Position numbers and translations under genes: made by a program. Under the pieces are notes generated by a model, which had not been told where the DNA came from, did not search any database, and saw only the letters and a program-made list of their open reading frames with translations. From Alentia gelatinosa (lineage: Eukaryota; Annelida; Polychaeta; Phyllodocida; Polynoidae): a stretch of DNA of 64,000 nt. Numbering within the stretch: position 1 is the stretch's first letter; each line of letters begins with the position of its first letter. The stretch is from assembly GCA_950022655.1 (NCBI GenBank), contig OX465584.1, positions 29,485,469 to 29,549,468 of the forward strand. Direction: 5' to 3'. Positions 1 to 11,889 of the stretch are shown piece by piece.

Positions 1-600
1 AGAAAAGAGAAAGCCCATCGGGTAGTTATCATAAGAACACATGCCGTGTTTATAATCAGTGTCGCAGTGCAGGACGCCTGAGCAGTGGTTATTGTGAGAC
101 AGTAACTTTATCCCCCACATCTATCAATGTACTTATGTATATGTCGTGCATATATATACAGCTTCATCCCATGGAAATTTCATATACGTTATTCATCCAA
201 TGTATCTGGATATTAAGAAAGAAAGACATATCGGTCCGCTTATTTATGGGGATGGATTAGGTCTGCTTTCTTAATTAATTCTGGCACATACAGTTTGCAG
301 TTTCTAACCATCTGCAGTCTTCTGTGGATTAGCGATACAGTTCGGAAGAAAGAGATAAGTGATTGATGACCAAGTGTTAACCTCGCGAGGTAATTGGACG
401 TATGGTTGTTGCAAAGTTATTTGGGTTATCTGACCACCATTATATCTGCAACATAAGGTGTAGAGTGCGATTGAAGGCAAGTGTCTTTAGCCTGTTCTAC
501 ATCTTCTATGGTATATTCTCTTATTGCTTTACCCCCTAGTGCTGATCTCATACAGCAGCTTGAGTAGAGATAGTCGGCATAGTCAAGTTTGGTCATGATT
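1..600. other. no gene seen, AT-rich DNA
   Basis: No convincing exon, RNA gene or repeat boundary was found before the microsatellite that starts near 608. The only open frame of note here runs into the microsatellite and is low complexity. Confidence 0.5.
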
Positions 601-605
601 ATATT

Positions 606-607
<2 letters not shown>

Positions 608-642
<35 letters not shown>

Positions 643-682
643 ACCCACACACACATATATATATATATATGTATATATATGA
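608..682. repeat. (AC)n-(TA)n compound microsatellite
   Basis: About 45 bases of alternating AC, then a CCACCC interruption, then alternating AT. This is a compound dinucleotide microsatellite, and any frame read through it is an artefact. Confidence 0.95.
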
Positions 683-2670
683 TTGACAAATCTTGGATAG
701 TCCGGACATATCTTGATGACAAATTAAGTCGGCAAATTGGTTTCGTACTGATTCGATTCCACCTACGCTTTAAGCTCTCCACACTACCGCGCTTTGATAT
801 AATGATTTACTTGTTAAACGATATCCTGGTGTAATAACCATCCATCTCTGACATCTTCTGTCGGAATGAGAAGTAAAAAAACATGTTGTTTAAGACACTC
901 CCGCTTGGGCGAAAACATGAATAAAAGAAGTTCCATCATGCTTCATGAAAATCTGCCATCGAAATCGGCGTAGACATTCAACAAACCTAATTTGACATAA
1001 CATCATATGACATGCCCAGAATGCATCGCCGCGACGTCCACGCCACCTAACGGCAGTGGAGGTGACAACACAGGTCACGTGCTCTGTCCTCATTGTGTCA
1101 GGCCGCAGGGAGGATGTATCCCATGATTCTACCGCCACCTATCCCATAATAGCGGTCACAGGGGCGACCCCTGGAGGGCGCCGTGTCAGTCAGCCAACGC
1201 CATGACGTAGACTGTGGGCTGAGATATCGCAAGCGCTGTGTAGTATTGTCTGTCAGAAAGTGTTGTCGTCTGAACTATAGTACTATATATACTACGATAT
1301 TCTAGCACTGTACTTTAGAGTTTTCAATATGCTGAAGTCAACTAAAATATCTTAAATGTACATATACTTGTCCTAAGATAAAACATATTTGAGATATAAA
1401 TATCTTATAAATCTCATCTGATATCAATTCCATGGAAATTAATTCAGTTCACATTGAAGTAGTCAAATGACTGATTTCATAGATGCCCTTCTGTAAATGA
1501 ATAATAATTTTCACAAATGCCAACCGGCTTTTGATTTGTTCTCTTCATTAGTACTTCTTTATTGCACAAAAACAGAGCTAGTACGATGTGACAAGCTGCT
1601 AACAGCAGGTTTTCATTGTCTGTTCGAATGTAAACATATAGCACACAACAGTTGTATTGTACATTATACGCAATGAATCGTTTATAACCTGTAGTGCTGG
1701 CAATGGGATGGTATGCTCATTTCTTGCAAAATCGCAATATATTAAAAATTGTAAAATGCCGATGCCTTCCAAGTTCAAACTTCCCATTATTACATGCACT
1801 TGTCTATCACTTTTGTGCTTATGTCTAAATGTTTTGTCTGCGTCCTTCGGCTCAGTTGGTCTCATTGAGTAACGCAGATCAGTCAAGTGTAAGTTTGACA
1901 GTTGAGCTGTCTTCATGCAAGACACATGATCAATCACACGAGGTCAGGTGATGATAAAGAGAGTTCACTTGGCCAGAGATCATCAAAGGGCAACATGGTG
2001 GGGCGCGAACCGATGGCGCCATTTACAAAATAAATGAGCCGTTATCTACTATTCATCTCCTTCAAATAAGGATTAGCTATCATGGTAACGCTGTTGAACT
2101 AGTTCAGTTTCCAAAGACTATTTTGTTGTGCTATGTAGTGTATTTTCACCACTTCATTTCAATGTAGTTTCTTATCTACAGGTTTACGAAGACGAAGGCT
2201 TATTAGAAACCTATAGGGGTTTTAAAAAGAAACATACAAAAGTAGCAAGTGTCGTCTGTTAAGATATCAAATTTCTTTGTATCTAGTTCAATAAATCTTG
2301 AGTCCTTTTTTTGTGAACATATTCATCGGGCAAGGTATTACACATTATGGCACGATATACCATCAAAATCTGGCCCTTACAGGATATTATCCTACCGCTA
2401 ATAAAATAAAATCCATAGGCTTAACATTGGCTGACTCTATTCGGGCGAGTATGCAAAAAAATGAAATTTATCACTCTAGTGGGATACGTTCGTGAAATGA
2501 CGTCATGTGAAAAATGACCAATGCGCGAGCAAGACAAGAGCGATAACGAGAGTATCAACAAGCACACAATTTGGAGTGTCACACAGTTTTCACTGGATAT
2601 CGGTGAGTTTTGTGTTATTTCTTTAATAATCTGAAGTAATATAGACGGGGTAGGATAAATTCTAAACCAT
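683..2670. other. no gene supported; GC-richer patch near 1.02-1.24 kb
   Basis: Mostly AT-rich. The patch at about 1020-1240 is richer in G+C and CpG and carries an 82-codon open frame on the minus strand (starting near 1138), but no flanking splice or promoter signal makes it convincing. A 14-base segment at 1168-1181 resembles the bilaterian CTCF core at about 12 of 14 positions, which is weak evidence alone. Confidence 0.35.
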
Positions 2671-2674
2671 ACTT

Positions 2675-2796
2675 GAGTTAGTCAAGTTGTTGTTTATCAG
2701 ACTCCGGCAAAGTCTGCTCCTCACTGCACTCGGCTTTGCCTCGTGCAGTAATAAGCAATCTTGCCGTTGTGCGATAAACAACAACTCGACTAACTC
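2675..2796. repeat. foldback (hairpin) element
   Basis: Two 24-base arms at 2675-2698 and 2773-2796 are inverted complements with one mismatch; the left arm contains GTTGTTGTTTATC and the right GATAAACAACAAC. The 74-base loop holds a second small inverted pair (GGCAAAG and CTTTGCC). The structure fits a foldback transposable element or a MITE relic. Frames open across it on both strands are a by-product of the symmetry. Confidence 0.75.
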
Positions 2797-2873
2797 TCGT
2801 TTGGTTTCTCCTAAATATATGATGATGGTGTATGATACTTCCAATCCATGTGTATTGCATAATTATGTATGGA

Positions 2874-3100
2874 GGGGTCCGTTTAACAATCTAGGACTGT
2901 ACATGAATACCCTTTCTGTACCTCGTACAAGGATTATATAGTTTAATAATATCTAAATTAGTTGGCTAAGACAGTAATAGCCGTCCATAAGGTCCTCCAT
3001 AATTGTTGAATACAGTTGACCCACGTCGTCCCTTGGTCTTTGTGGCATGCAGAAAGAGGTCTTTATGAGCGATACTGGATTATTAAACGGGCCCCAGGCT
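2874..3100 (-). mobile_element. MITE, GGGGCCC-ended family, copy B
   Basis: Ends are GGGGTCCGTTTAACAATC at about 2875 and the inverted counterpart ATTAAACGGGCCCC at about 3092. The interior, read on the minus strand, matches the element at 9.73-9.95 kb, including GACGTGGGTCAAC and GACCTTATGGACGG. Two copies about 7 kb apart, in opposite internal orientation and with matching termini, support a non-autonomous TIR transposon. No transposase is present. Confidence 0.75.
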
Positions 3101-3195
3101 CAGAACTATCCGTTAGAGTAGACGCTATATATCAACCTAAGTGTGAGTTTTGACTTGTTTTCTATCTGGAATCCTGGCTGCTGATTGGTCAATCG

Positions 3196-3345
3196 CATAT
3201 GACGTCATCTCGCATTCACTACGCCACGACCATGGCGTAGTCATGGCGTAGCATAGTCACTCTACCGGGGTGATCGTTGAGTTTTTTTCTAATGTTATTC
3301 CTATGGCTAAACTTGTACTGGTCAGGGGTGGGATAGAAAGCTGTT
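3196..3345 (+). repeat. interspersed repeat with ACTACGCCACG palindrome, copy 1
   Basis: Shares with 32.93-33.08 kb (inverted) the ordered blocks CATATGACGTCATCT, TTCACTACGCCACG, GGGGTGATCGTTGAG-like sequence and TTTCTAATGTTATTCCT. A shorter third match lies near 39.06 kb. It is a dispersed repeat family of unknown class, and its CRE-like TGACGTCA belongs to the repeat. Confidence 0.75.
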
Positions 3346-3960
3346 CAACATCTCCAAGGTAATGTATCATGTGTGAATACTCAACAATATCACCCCTTCA
3401 CTTTTGTTTCATGAGCCTATGATATTGAAATATGTAATAGAAGACAGGTAACTGATCTTAACACAATATAATTTGTTTACTTCAAAATGAATATGACAAA
3501 TCATTTCATGTTCATAATAACTTTTGATAATCTTGAATCTCGAATAGTTTCCGTGTGAAATAATAGTGATCTTACATTAAACTGTTACTCCTGGTCTGGC
3601 CAACCACCAAGTAAAATGTGAACACAGCATAGATTATTAGATTCTTTGAAATAATAGCATCGGGATAAATGCGGCATCGGTTGCTATAGAGTTCCTCAAG
3701 GGGACTAGTAGCACTCAAGCAAATGTGGGAAGCATGAGCTTCCCTTGACCTTCACATTTAGAAAAACACTGGCATTTTGGTCAGCTTTCAACCACTGGAG
3801 AAATTCTCGCCTGTCGGTGTCGGGCAAACCCCTGTGGTCTCCTCTGCTCCATAGTCTGGTCGTGTTGGCCGTTCACATCCCCACCTCTTCTCACTTCCCT
3901 TCTCCACGGGGGAGAGGTGGTGGAGGTAACAGAGGGGCCCCCTCCCCATCTACCAACTCG
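3346..3960. other. no gene supported
   Basis: AT-rich to about 3740, then increasingly C-rich. Overlapping short open frames on both strands between 3745 and 4000 have low-complexity Pro/Ser/Gly-rich translations and look like compositional artefacts. Confidence 0.4.
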
Positions 3961-3978
3961 TCTACAAGCGGCAGTGTG

Positions 3979-4150
3979 TGACCTTTGTTGACCTTTCATC
4001 TCTCATCGTGACGTGGTGGCCAGTGGTACCAGTGGAAAAGCAGCGCATTTCAGAACAGACGACTTTTGACGCCTGGCCCAGCAGTTTTCGCGCCATTGCT
4101 GCGCGCACATATCTCGGCGCGGCGGGTCGGAGTCGGTGGCTCAATGGTGT
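3979..4150 (+). promoter_or_regulatory. CpG-rich promoter-like patch with DR4, CRE half-site and E2F-type motif
   Basis: TGACCT occurs twice with a 4-base spacer (3979-3984 and 3989-3994), a perfect direct repeat-4 of the nuclear-receptor half-site AGGTCA on the minus strand. TGACGTGG at 4009-4016 is a CRE-like site and TTTTCGCGCC at 4085-4094 matches the E2F consensus. CpG density rises through 4070-4140. An ATG at 4144 is followed at 4151 by GTAAGT, a good 5' splice site, so the patch could be the promoter and first exon of a + strand gene whose start codon sits beside an intron. There is no TATA box, no next exon was identified, and the inference is weak. Confidence 0.3.
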
Positions 4151-4259
4151 GTAAGTGATGCCCACCGGGATCCAGCAGCTATGGAGGCTCGGTTGCAAAT
4201 GGTGGGTAGTCCAAGTTGTGGTTCTATATAGGCCTTTTGCTTCCAAGTCTACCGTTTCG

Positions 4260-6270
4260 TTTATATGTAAAAGCATTGTCCTGTCCATTGACTTCTGTAA
4301 GGAAGAACGCCAACAGGCGATTACTGTTGTCAGAAAACTTGATTGAACAAGAATTTCAAAAAATATGATTACCTAATGGAATTTATCGAGACAAAGAAAT
4401 GATCACATAACGCTTTACAGTCAACACCTCTGTATCGGATGCAAAGGAAGGATCATATATATGAAGACTAAACTTGATATTGAGATGGAGGTAGGGTGTG
4501 TTACAGAGACATTGTTATGGACAGTACAATCACCCATACCCACAAAGAACAATCTAAATCATTTTCAAAGAAGGTCTGTCATGATCTATCTGTGATCATC
4601 CACGTCGGTACTGACATACATAAGTCTAATAAAAGTACAGAGATGATCTTACGATGATAGATTGATATTCCCGAACAACTCTGCCTTGATCTTAGTCTGA
4701 AAGGTTTCGCCCCTTAGTAGTTATTGTGTTACAACACTTAAGGTATTCCATAACTGAGGTACATCAAGCAGTGGTAATTTGAATGTTCCTTTCCATTCGG
4801 TTTCTTAATTTCTAATTATTTTCGGGATTACTTAAATCGATTAACGCATGATGATATCATGTAGCAAACTCATTTTAACTCATTTGTAATTAGCAGATGT
4901 GTGTAATGTTATTCCTGAACCTCAGATTTCTTCAAATCGCATTTAACAGATAATTAACTGAGTATTTAAACTGTCGCACACCTAACAACTGAAGTGAAAT
5001 TTCGCACAGTTACAAAACATGCCGTAAAGTGACATGGACCCCAGTCCCATTAGGCTTTGGGGTACCATTAGGCTTTGGGGTTCCAGCCCCTTTAAGTACA
5101 CCCTTGAGAATTAACCATTCTACCCACCTCCTCGGGTCTGACAATATAATATCCTAGCTCTCGCTCGGATATTTCTCCGCATCAACTACTCGGAGATAGT
5201 TACCACTCTTAGAGAAAACCAGCTTTTATCTACAGATATATTTCACTATTTCTGTGATTACATAGGCTCAGTAAAACTCTTCTGTCGGCCTTGAGCTGTA
5301 CAGCGACTACCTTTTTACTATATTGAAGAATATTCTGTTATTCATGTTCACCACTGACATTTAGAATAAATACCATTTCATTGTATTATCCGACCGAATA
5401 TCAATTGTTAAAATGCCTATCCATTGCATAGCTCTTGAGTCAATTTCAAATGACGAGGTAAATTAGGTAAAGTTGGGTGAATAATTGTTAGAAGAATAAA
5501 TAAATGTCATAGAATAAAAGAGAGAACAAAGGTTGGACGACAGTGTCTTCTTAATAAGCGGAATGGACCGCTTAGCGGCATAAATAAACATGAGAGAGAT
5601 GGTTCCGTTCTGCATCAAAGTGTCCTGGATAACTGGGTGTCTCGCAATCGGGGGTTTTCTCTCCGTATGTTTTTTATAAAATCTAACTACTTATCATAAT
5701 GAATCCAATCTCGACTTTTAATCAGGGGTCATTAAGTCACTTTCGACTTCAATCAACAGGAGTACCTGCGGAAAGGTCGTTCACCGTTTCACGACATTCC
5801 CCAGACACACACTTGTTCCTCTATGTTGAGGACCTTTAAGCATGTGGTGGCTGACACTTGTCTGTTGCTCTCTCCATCTGTCTGTAAATATTTAGACGCC
5901 TCTATCATCAGGCTTGGCCGATTTCTTCGGCAAAATGGACCAACAAGCCAGCCAAGCGAACACTATATTCATTCTCAAGGGACACTAGACAGCAACCAGG
6001 ATTTACTCATTCCCAAGCCGAGGAATTTGCTTGAATAATTGGGAGTTGTTTATGATGTTGTTAACGCTACTTCTTCTGCATGTTGTACATGAATTGTTCC
6101 AATAATCTGGCTACATCGGTGGATGTATTGTGATGGAGAAAGTAGAACATGCCATCAACTGTAGGTACTGCTGATATGAAATAGCAAGTGCACATGCATC
6201 AATGATTTAGAAATTAAACGGTCACTCATTCTTGGATATTGAGGTATCAGTGATTGCTTCAATTGAAGGA
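4260..6270. other. no gene supported; one 18-bp tandem duplication
   Basis: AT-rich. A CATTAGGCTTTGGGG unit is duplicated at 5048-5062 and 5066-5080 (period 18). A 71-codon open frame at 5823-6038 has a fairly protein-like C-terminal half but no splice, promoter or domain support. Confidence 0.4.
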
Positions 6271-6274
6271 CAGG

Positions 6275-6485
6275 CTACTGCGACTGAGTTACTCCCATAA
6301 GGACGGTTGATGGTTGCAGTTTATCCCACTAGAGGAAGGACACATAATCGTCTAGACTCGAGTTTGCAATAACATAAAACGATACATGATGCCTCAAGAC
6401 ATGCATCTTAAGTGCGGTAATGCCAGGCATCATGCGTCAATATTGCAGTGATGACTGAAGGCATCATGCGTCCTTAGAGGGTTAA
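6275..6485 (+). repeat. dispersed repeat, copy related to 42.95-43.28 kb
   Basis: Shares with 42.95-43.28 kb the ordered blocks TAAGGACGG, a GGTTGCAGTTTATCCC-like block, ATGATGCCTCAAG, AGGCATCATGCGTC and CGTCCTTAGAGGGTTA at the right end. The left end is less clear here than in the other copy. Probably a non-autonomous TIR element ending in TAACCCTT. Confidence 0.65.
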
Positions 6486-6489
6486 AATT

Positions 6490-7890
6490 TTATAATTCAT
6501 ATTCGCGTTGTGCGTCTTTGCCATGAGGACTTCTGCTGCCTCAACACTGAGACATTTCTCAAAATTCCTTTCTCATTCAAATTTAAGTAAGGCATCTATC
6601 GGTAAAATGAGACCTCCCTCCCCATAGTCCTGGACAAGAAGAAATCTGTGTAAACTACACCCCTACATTAAAAACCCAGATGTACATCGTCAAAGCAACC
6701 GGGAACCTTACACGCCCAAATGTGCTGGTTCCCTCCCCTGGTATTGTTAACTCAGACTTTGATTTAAACGACATGCATATTCATGAAATGAACGACTGTT
6801 GTCTTGGTACACCTGCAAGGATACTGCGAATATGCAGATATTTCCATTAGAATCAAAGTCACTTCATCTCATCTTTATTGCAAATGTATAAATCTCTCAG
6901 ACAAGGCACAGTTTTATAGATATTTCCATTTTGCGATGTGAAATAATGGACAGTGCATGATATGCAATATATGGAAATTACCCTGTAAATCACACGTCAA
7001 ATTTGGTTCACCTCGCAGGTTACATTGTAAAACAGAGGCCAACAGGTGCATCATATTGTGCGGATTCACTTTGGTTTCGAAACTCTATCTTTTAACTTTT
7101 TGGTATGCAAGGAATTCTCGGAAATGGATTCCGATGTTCGTACAATTGACAGTTTAGGTCAATATTACGGTTCTGATAACTGCCTCCGATGATAGGTCCA
7201 GTGATATAAATCGAGTTCCACATTAAATGATCCACTAATCCTTGATAAACCATGTATGGTAAATACATTCTCCCCACGATTGTCCATGGAAAACTACCAA
7301 TTCAAAATCTGAAACAATGGTAATCAATTTCAAGGACCCATGTTTTTTTGTGATCCACACACATCCAGGGCACTCTTATTTCCATATAGATTCTTAAATT
7401 GTATTTGTACAATTTATACAGTTTTACAGCAGAAACTATCGGAGGGCTATTGCAGGTCTTTGTTTGTGTCATTTATGTCCTGAGTTTTCTGCAATGTCAC
7501 CAAAAAGTATATATTTCAAACAAATAAACGCTGATGAATCAACAGGTGCCTGAAGGAAAGCCCAATGACATTTGAAGAGATTAATGCGTTTTTTTTTATA
7601 ACATTCACTCAACAAATCTCCCAAATCACTGCAGTAATGTTAATCAAGTAATGATAACTTAAATTCCTTATTCATGACCCTCCATCACCCCCTGTTTGCC
7701 TTGAGGGAGCTTCATCTCGAGGTATTTGCCAGTGGGGTACCATTTCATATTCAAGGATTCGCCAAGGAAAACCCTCACCTCCTGCCACAAATATTGAACA
7801 CGAAGAAGCTAACACTAACACATCCCGCTCATCGCTGATCATGAACGTTTGAACCCTGAACTTATAGCATCATTGTAGTAAGTAATTGAC
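6490..7890. other. no gene supported
   Basis: AT-rich sequence with only short scattered open frames and no recognisable repeat or exon signals. Confidence 0.5.
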
Positions 7891-8206
7891 TTTACTATAT
7901 ACCCATGCCGTATATAGTGTATATACGCACCGTTTCGCCATATAACATAAAAATACTGTACTGGTCCGTACACTAAAATACGGAGCACTTTGCCATACAC
8001 TTTATAAAGATATTGTTTGTTGAGCTAAATGAAATTTATGATTTTTTTAAATTTTGGGTATATAGTAAATATATAACGTCAAATCATGCTGTACAATTCA
8101 CAGAACTCGATGGTAATTTACAGTTTGTACGGAACTCGGCGTAAACGCGACTCAGTCCATACAAACTGTAAATTACCATCTCGTTTTGTGAATTGTACAG
8201 CATGGT
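7891..8206 (+). mobile_element. composite TIR/foldback element, copy 1
   Basis: The left part (7891-7982) begins TTTACTATATACCC and closely matches 12806-12903. Its start is mirrored at about 8055 by GGGTATATAGTAAA. The right part (8084-8206) is a foldback: the arms 8085-8133 and 8153-8205 are inverted complements over about 50 bases with few mismatches (CATGCTGTACAATTCACA against its complement), with a loop of about 20 bases. The same two modules occur together at 12.64-12.91 kb. Confidence 0.75.
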
Positions 8207-8209
8207 CAG

Positions 8210-9725
8210 GACGTTCGATATAAGGACTATGAGAATGAAGGCTGCTGAAAATCCCTAACTAGTGATAATGTCAAAAGTAAAAACAGTTATTTCATTAAAG
8301 AGAATTCTGGTAGTAAATACATGAAATATGCGATGAGTGCCTGCAGACATTCTCCCACTCAGAGCCCCGGTTCCCCACATGAATAGGGAAATCGGGATTA
8401 ATATGCAAAAGCCATTGGTAACATGAGAATCCTTAATCTTTGCAGTTTTTGCTGGGATCGGTACTCCTTTTCTTATCAACACGCGCTCGCTTCTTGCTGG
8501 CGTTTGTATTCATTGCTGATTTGGTTCCCCGGTTAATTTTGATGTCTAGACACATCAGCTAACATCTATGTTTTACGTTTATCCTTATCCAAATGTGCCT
8601 TAATTTCTCTTAGTATTCCGGTATAGCCATTTTTGAGCCAATGTGATTTTTCTTGTCTTTCGGACATTTCTTCAAACTAGGTTTACTCAGTCTCCTAGCA
8701 GAACCTTACCTGCACTAATGCCTCCTACCGACGAGTAAAGAGAAATATCTATCTAAAATCTCTATACTCGTTGCTCCTACTTGAAATCTCTTCATATTCT
8801 GCACCAGGTAGGGGATAGAGGCAGACGGCTGTTAACCGAGAGGTAAGGGAGGAAGGGGTCGATCAGCATAAAAGGATATACCGAAAGAGGACTGACCTGG
8901 GAATAATCCTGACCGCGCCCTATCCACATCCTTCTTTGTTGAAAGAATACATTCCTGTGGTTCTCAAATAAGGAAAATCTGCTTGCTGAGCATTGACCTC
9001 ACCTGCCCTCTGACCTTTTTGGGGTCATCTCTCAGTGTGCAAAAGAGTTTTATTACTGCGTGTCCGCTGATTTCCTAACCATGACATTCTTGTAGTCTAT
9101 AGTCAGCATATATATTTCGGCGTTCCTAGATTGTCGTCATTCCCCCGAATAACTCACCAGTTTACCAGTTGCAGTTCGGTATAAATAATACCGTTTCTGG
9201 CGTAAAGTTACACTGTTAGTATTATAACTGTATAGTCTATATCACATTTAACACATACGAGACTAAATAATGACCATTTGAAATTTATTTTGATTATATT
9301 GATTTGATGTTATCCCCATTGTACCTATCAATTGTGCACAGTCTCAGACATATTGTAGGAGAAAAGAACTGCCGCACTAGTAGGAAATAGTACGCATGTG
9401 GACAATAGTTCACCTGTAGGCCCACGGGAACCAGATGGGAATTACTAGACTTTTCAACACAGAAAGACTATGTCACATCCTCAGTTAGAAGAACATGATG
9501 CTATTTTGTAGTGTTCTGTGAACATACTATCAGGATGATACGTAAGGGATGGTAGCGGAGAGATAGAAAGGGCAAATTCAAGGAATTCCTAGTTTTGCCA
9601 CAGAATACCTCCCTGATGCTACAACCACAAAGTTCGACAATGAGGCCCGACACCCACCGCCTACGGTGCAAAAGGAAACCTCCCCGGGCGATGCACTACG
9701 GAGGTGAACTGCCCGTGTTGTAAAG
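8210..9725. other. no gene supported
   Basis: No exon-like block with paired splice sites or repeat end was recognised. A short open frame at 8255-8482 on the minus strand lacks other support. Confidence 0.45.
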
Positions 9726-9959
9726 CCAGCTGGGGCCCGTTTCATAATCTAGGATCGTACATGTTGACCCTTTTTTGTATACCATAGATACCCAGGAACG
9801 ATGTGGGTCAACCTTATTCAACACTTAGGGACGACCTTATGGACGGCGAAGACTGTCATAGCGAACAGATTTAAATATCACTAAACGATAACCCTCTACG
9901 AGGTACAGAAAAGGGTCTTCCTGTACGATCTTAGATTGTGAAATGGGCCCCAGGCTGGC
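9725..9959 (+). mobile_element. MITE, GGGGCCC-ended family, copy A
   Basis: Terminal inverted repeats of about 40 bases: the left reads GGGGCCCGTTTCATAATC, then AGGATCGTACATG; the right mirrors it with GTACGATCTTAGATTG and GAAATGGGCCCC. GCCAGC/GCTGGC may extend the repeat outwards. The interior matches the copy at 2.87-3.10 kb. No coding capacity. Confidence 0.85.
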
Positions 9960-10225
9960 AGGTCTACTAAAGACCCGCACCCATTGTCCAGACAGACTAC
10001 GAACAGTTCTACGATTTGGCTACGATAAGAAATTTTCCAATCGTTGAGCTATCGGGAGGGCTCTGTCGGAGTGTGTCGGTGTGTGTTGCAGCGTGTTGGA
10101 ACAGGTTTAGCGGAAATAAAAAGAAGACCACGGTACCGACACACCTTACGATTCAAGAGGTGCGCCAGCGTAAATCTGATAATTAACATCACCAGCTGCT
10201 CGTGAGATATAGATCTAATATATTT

Positions 10226-10228
10226 ATG

Positions 10229-10281
<53 letters not shown>
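10226..10281. repeat. (TA)n microsatellite
   Basis: About 50 bases of alternating TA. Open frames that cross it on both strands consist largely of Tyr-Ile repeats and are not genes. Confidence 0.97.
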
Positions 10282-10283
<2 letters not shown>

Positions 10284-10690
10284 ATGAGTGAGAAATACAA
10301 TGACAAGTGGCCGTTTTGCATGAGATCGATGCAATTCAATATTTTAAATCTAGCCTTGAATATTTTAAAGTGGATGATGAATATGATTTATTTTGTACAT
10401 TTTCCACATGTATATTGGTGAGAGCTACAGGGGGATATATGGTTTTGCCATCCTGCAATCATTATTTTTTTGATGAGAGGTAAAAAACCATGAAAAAAAT
10501 CGCAATTTTGTATAAAAAAAAAAAAAAAAATGCCTAAATTTTTCATGAATTTTAAAATATATATATTTGAATTAATTTTTTTTGGCCTAAGTTTTTGTAA
10601 AATGAGTCAAGATAATAAATATGGCGTTTGAATGGGATTCTGTCATAAATTTTAGTGTCTGTAGAGCCAAACATGTTGGGGAATTTAAGT

Positions 10691-11335
10691 TGTGCATGCC
10701 CCTCATCGGCAATATTTTTAGCTCTGTACAAAATTTCCTTGTGATATTAACAAATAAAACATAGTCCACAATTAAGTCTTTGGCTGGTGGTTATAGCCAT
10801 AAAAAAAATTGGTGCTATTTGCAGTATTCTCTATGTATGGTCAAATTAAAATCTGTTGGGCTAAGTAGGGGAATTATCTCTGTGCGCGTCCCTCATCGCC
10901 GATTTTCCGATTTTGCTCATAAACTTTGGGCATTCAAGCACTTTTGTAATTGGCATTAGTTAGCACATGGATATACCAAGAACATCTGAAAAAATCGTTA
11001 TTCAAATCCAATTTATAACAAAGATATAAGCATAAAACGTTATTTGTGCGCGTCCCTCATCGTGTGCGCGGCCCTCATCGTGTGCGCGGCCCTCATCGCC
11101 GTTTTTTCGATTTTATTTATAGCCTTTTGCTATTTAAAAACTTTTTTTATTGGCATGATTTAGCACATAAACATACCAAGAATATTTGAAAAAATCATCA
11201 TTAAAATCCAATTTATAAGAAAGATATAAGCAGAAAACATTATTTGTGCGCGGCCCTCATCGTGTGCGCGCCCCTCATCGTGTGCGCGCCCCTCATCGAC
11301 GTGTGCACGCCCCTCATCGCTGATTTTCCGATTCT
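10691..11335 (+). repeat. nested repeat: 18-bp units amplified within a 146-bp spaced array
   Basis: An 18-base unit, TGTGCGCGTCCCTCATCG and variants, occurs once at 10691-10708, once at 10881-10898, three times head to tail at 11045-11098, and three times plus one offset copy at 11245-11319. The spacers after the second and third blocks are both 146 bases (10899-11044 and 11099-11244) and clearly homologous, sharing TAGCACAT, ATACCAAGAA, AATCCAATTTATAA and AAGATATAAGCA. The spacer after the first block is longer (172 bases) and more diverged. Inner units gain copies along a longer tandem array. Confidence 0.9.
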
Positions 11336-11375
11336 ATTTATAGCCTTACACTGGTGCCACTTGTGAGCAAGACAT

Positions 11376-11741
11376 TCTGTGCATATCACATCATATCTCC
11401 GCGAATTTTTCACGTAGAGACTAGAGATAAAGACCAGTAAATCGCTATGGACATGAGAAAACCAATCAAGTACTCTAAATTATGATTTGAACAAGGGATC
11501 ATTTCATAATTTGCCGTTTTCCGTTACATAATTCGTAGCGAATGCAAAAACGTCATGATACAGAACGTCTTTACACTCACAGCGAAGTGTGTAAAGAAAA
11601 CGGGAAATAATTATATTTCCCCTTTTATGGATCAAAATATAAACTCACCATTTGTATTCTGCATGTCCTTAGCGATTTACTAGTCTTTATCTGGAGTTTC
11701 TACGTTAGATATACCCCGAGTTATCATGTGAGATGCACAGA
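11376..11741. mobile_element. 366-bp MITE with ~80-bp terminal inverted repeats
   Basis: The left end TCTGTGCATATCACAT is mirrored by ATGTGAGATGCACAGA at the right end, and the match continues imperfectly through CACGTAGAGACTAGAGATAAA and CCAGTAAATCGCTATGGACATG (mirrored near 11660-11705). The interior includes a small hairpin around TCTTTACACTC/GTGTGTAAAGA. Non-coding; family not identified and no clear target duplication seen. Confidence 0.8.
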
Positions 11742-11889
11742 GTAAAAAACCAAAACCAAAACGGACGTTTCTGTGACGTCATGAAAATATAAGTGACGGT
11801 TGACCTACTTAGGCTAAACGTAAATCGCCTGGGGCCTGTCTCCTAAAAAGTACACATTTTCCTAAATTGTATTTACTCAATGTAGGCTG

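Noticed and set aside
1168..1181. CTCF-like core
   Set aside because: Only about 12 of 14 positions match, without supporting context; such matches are frequent by chance.
11045..11319. Short regularly repeated 18-base units that might suggest a CRISPR array
   Set aside because: Units are head to tail or separated by homologous 146-base spacers rather than unique spacers of similar length; this is a eukaryotic minisatellite.
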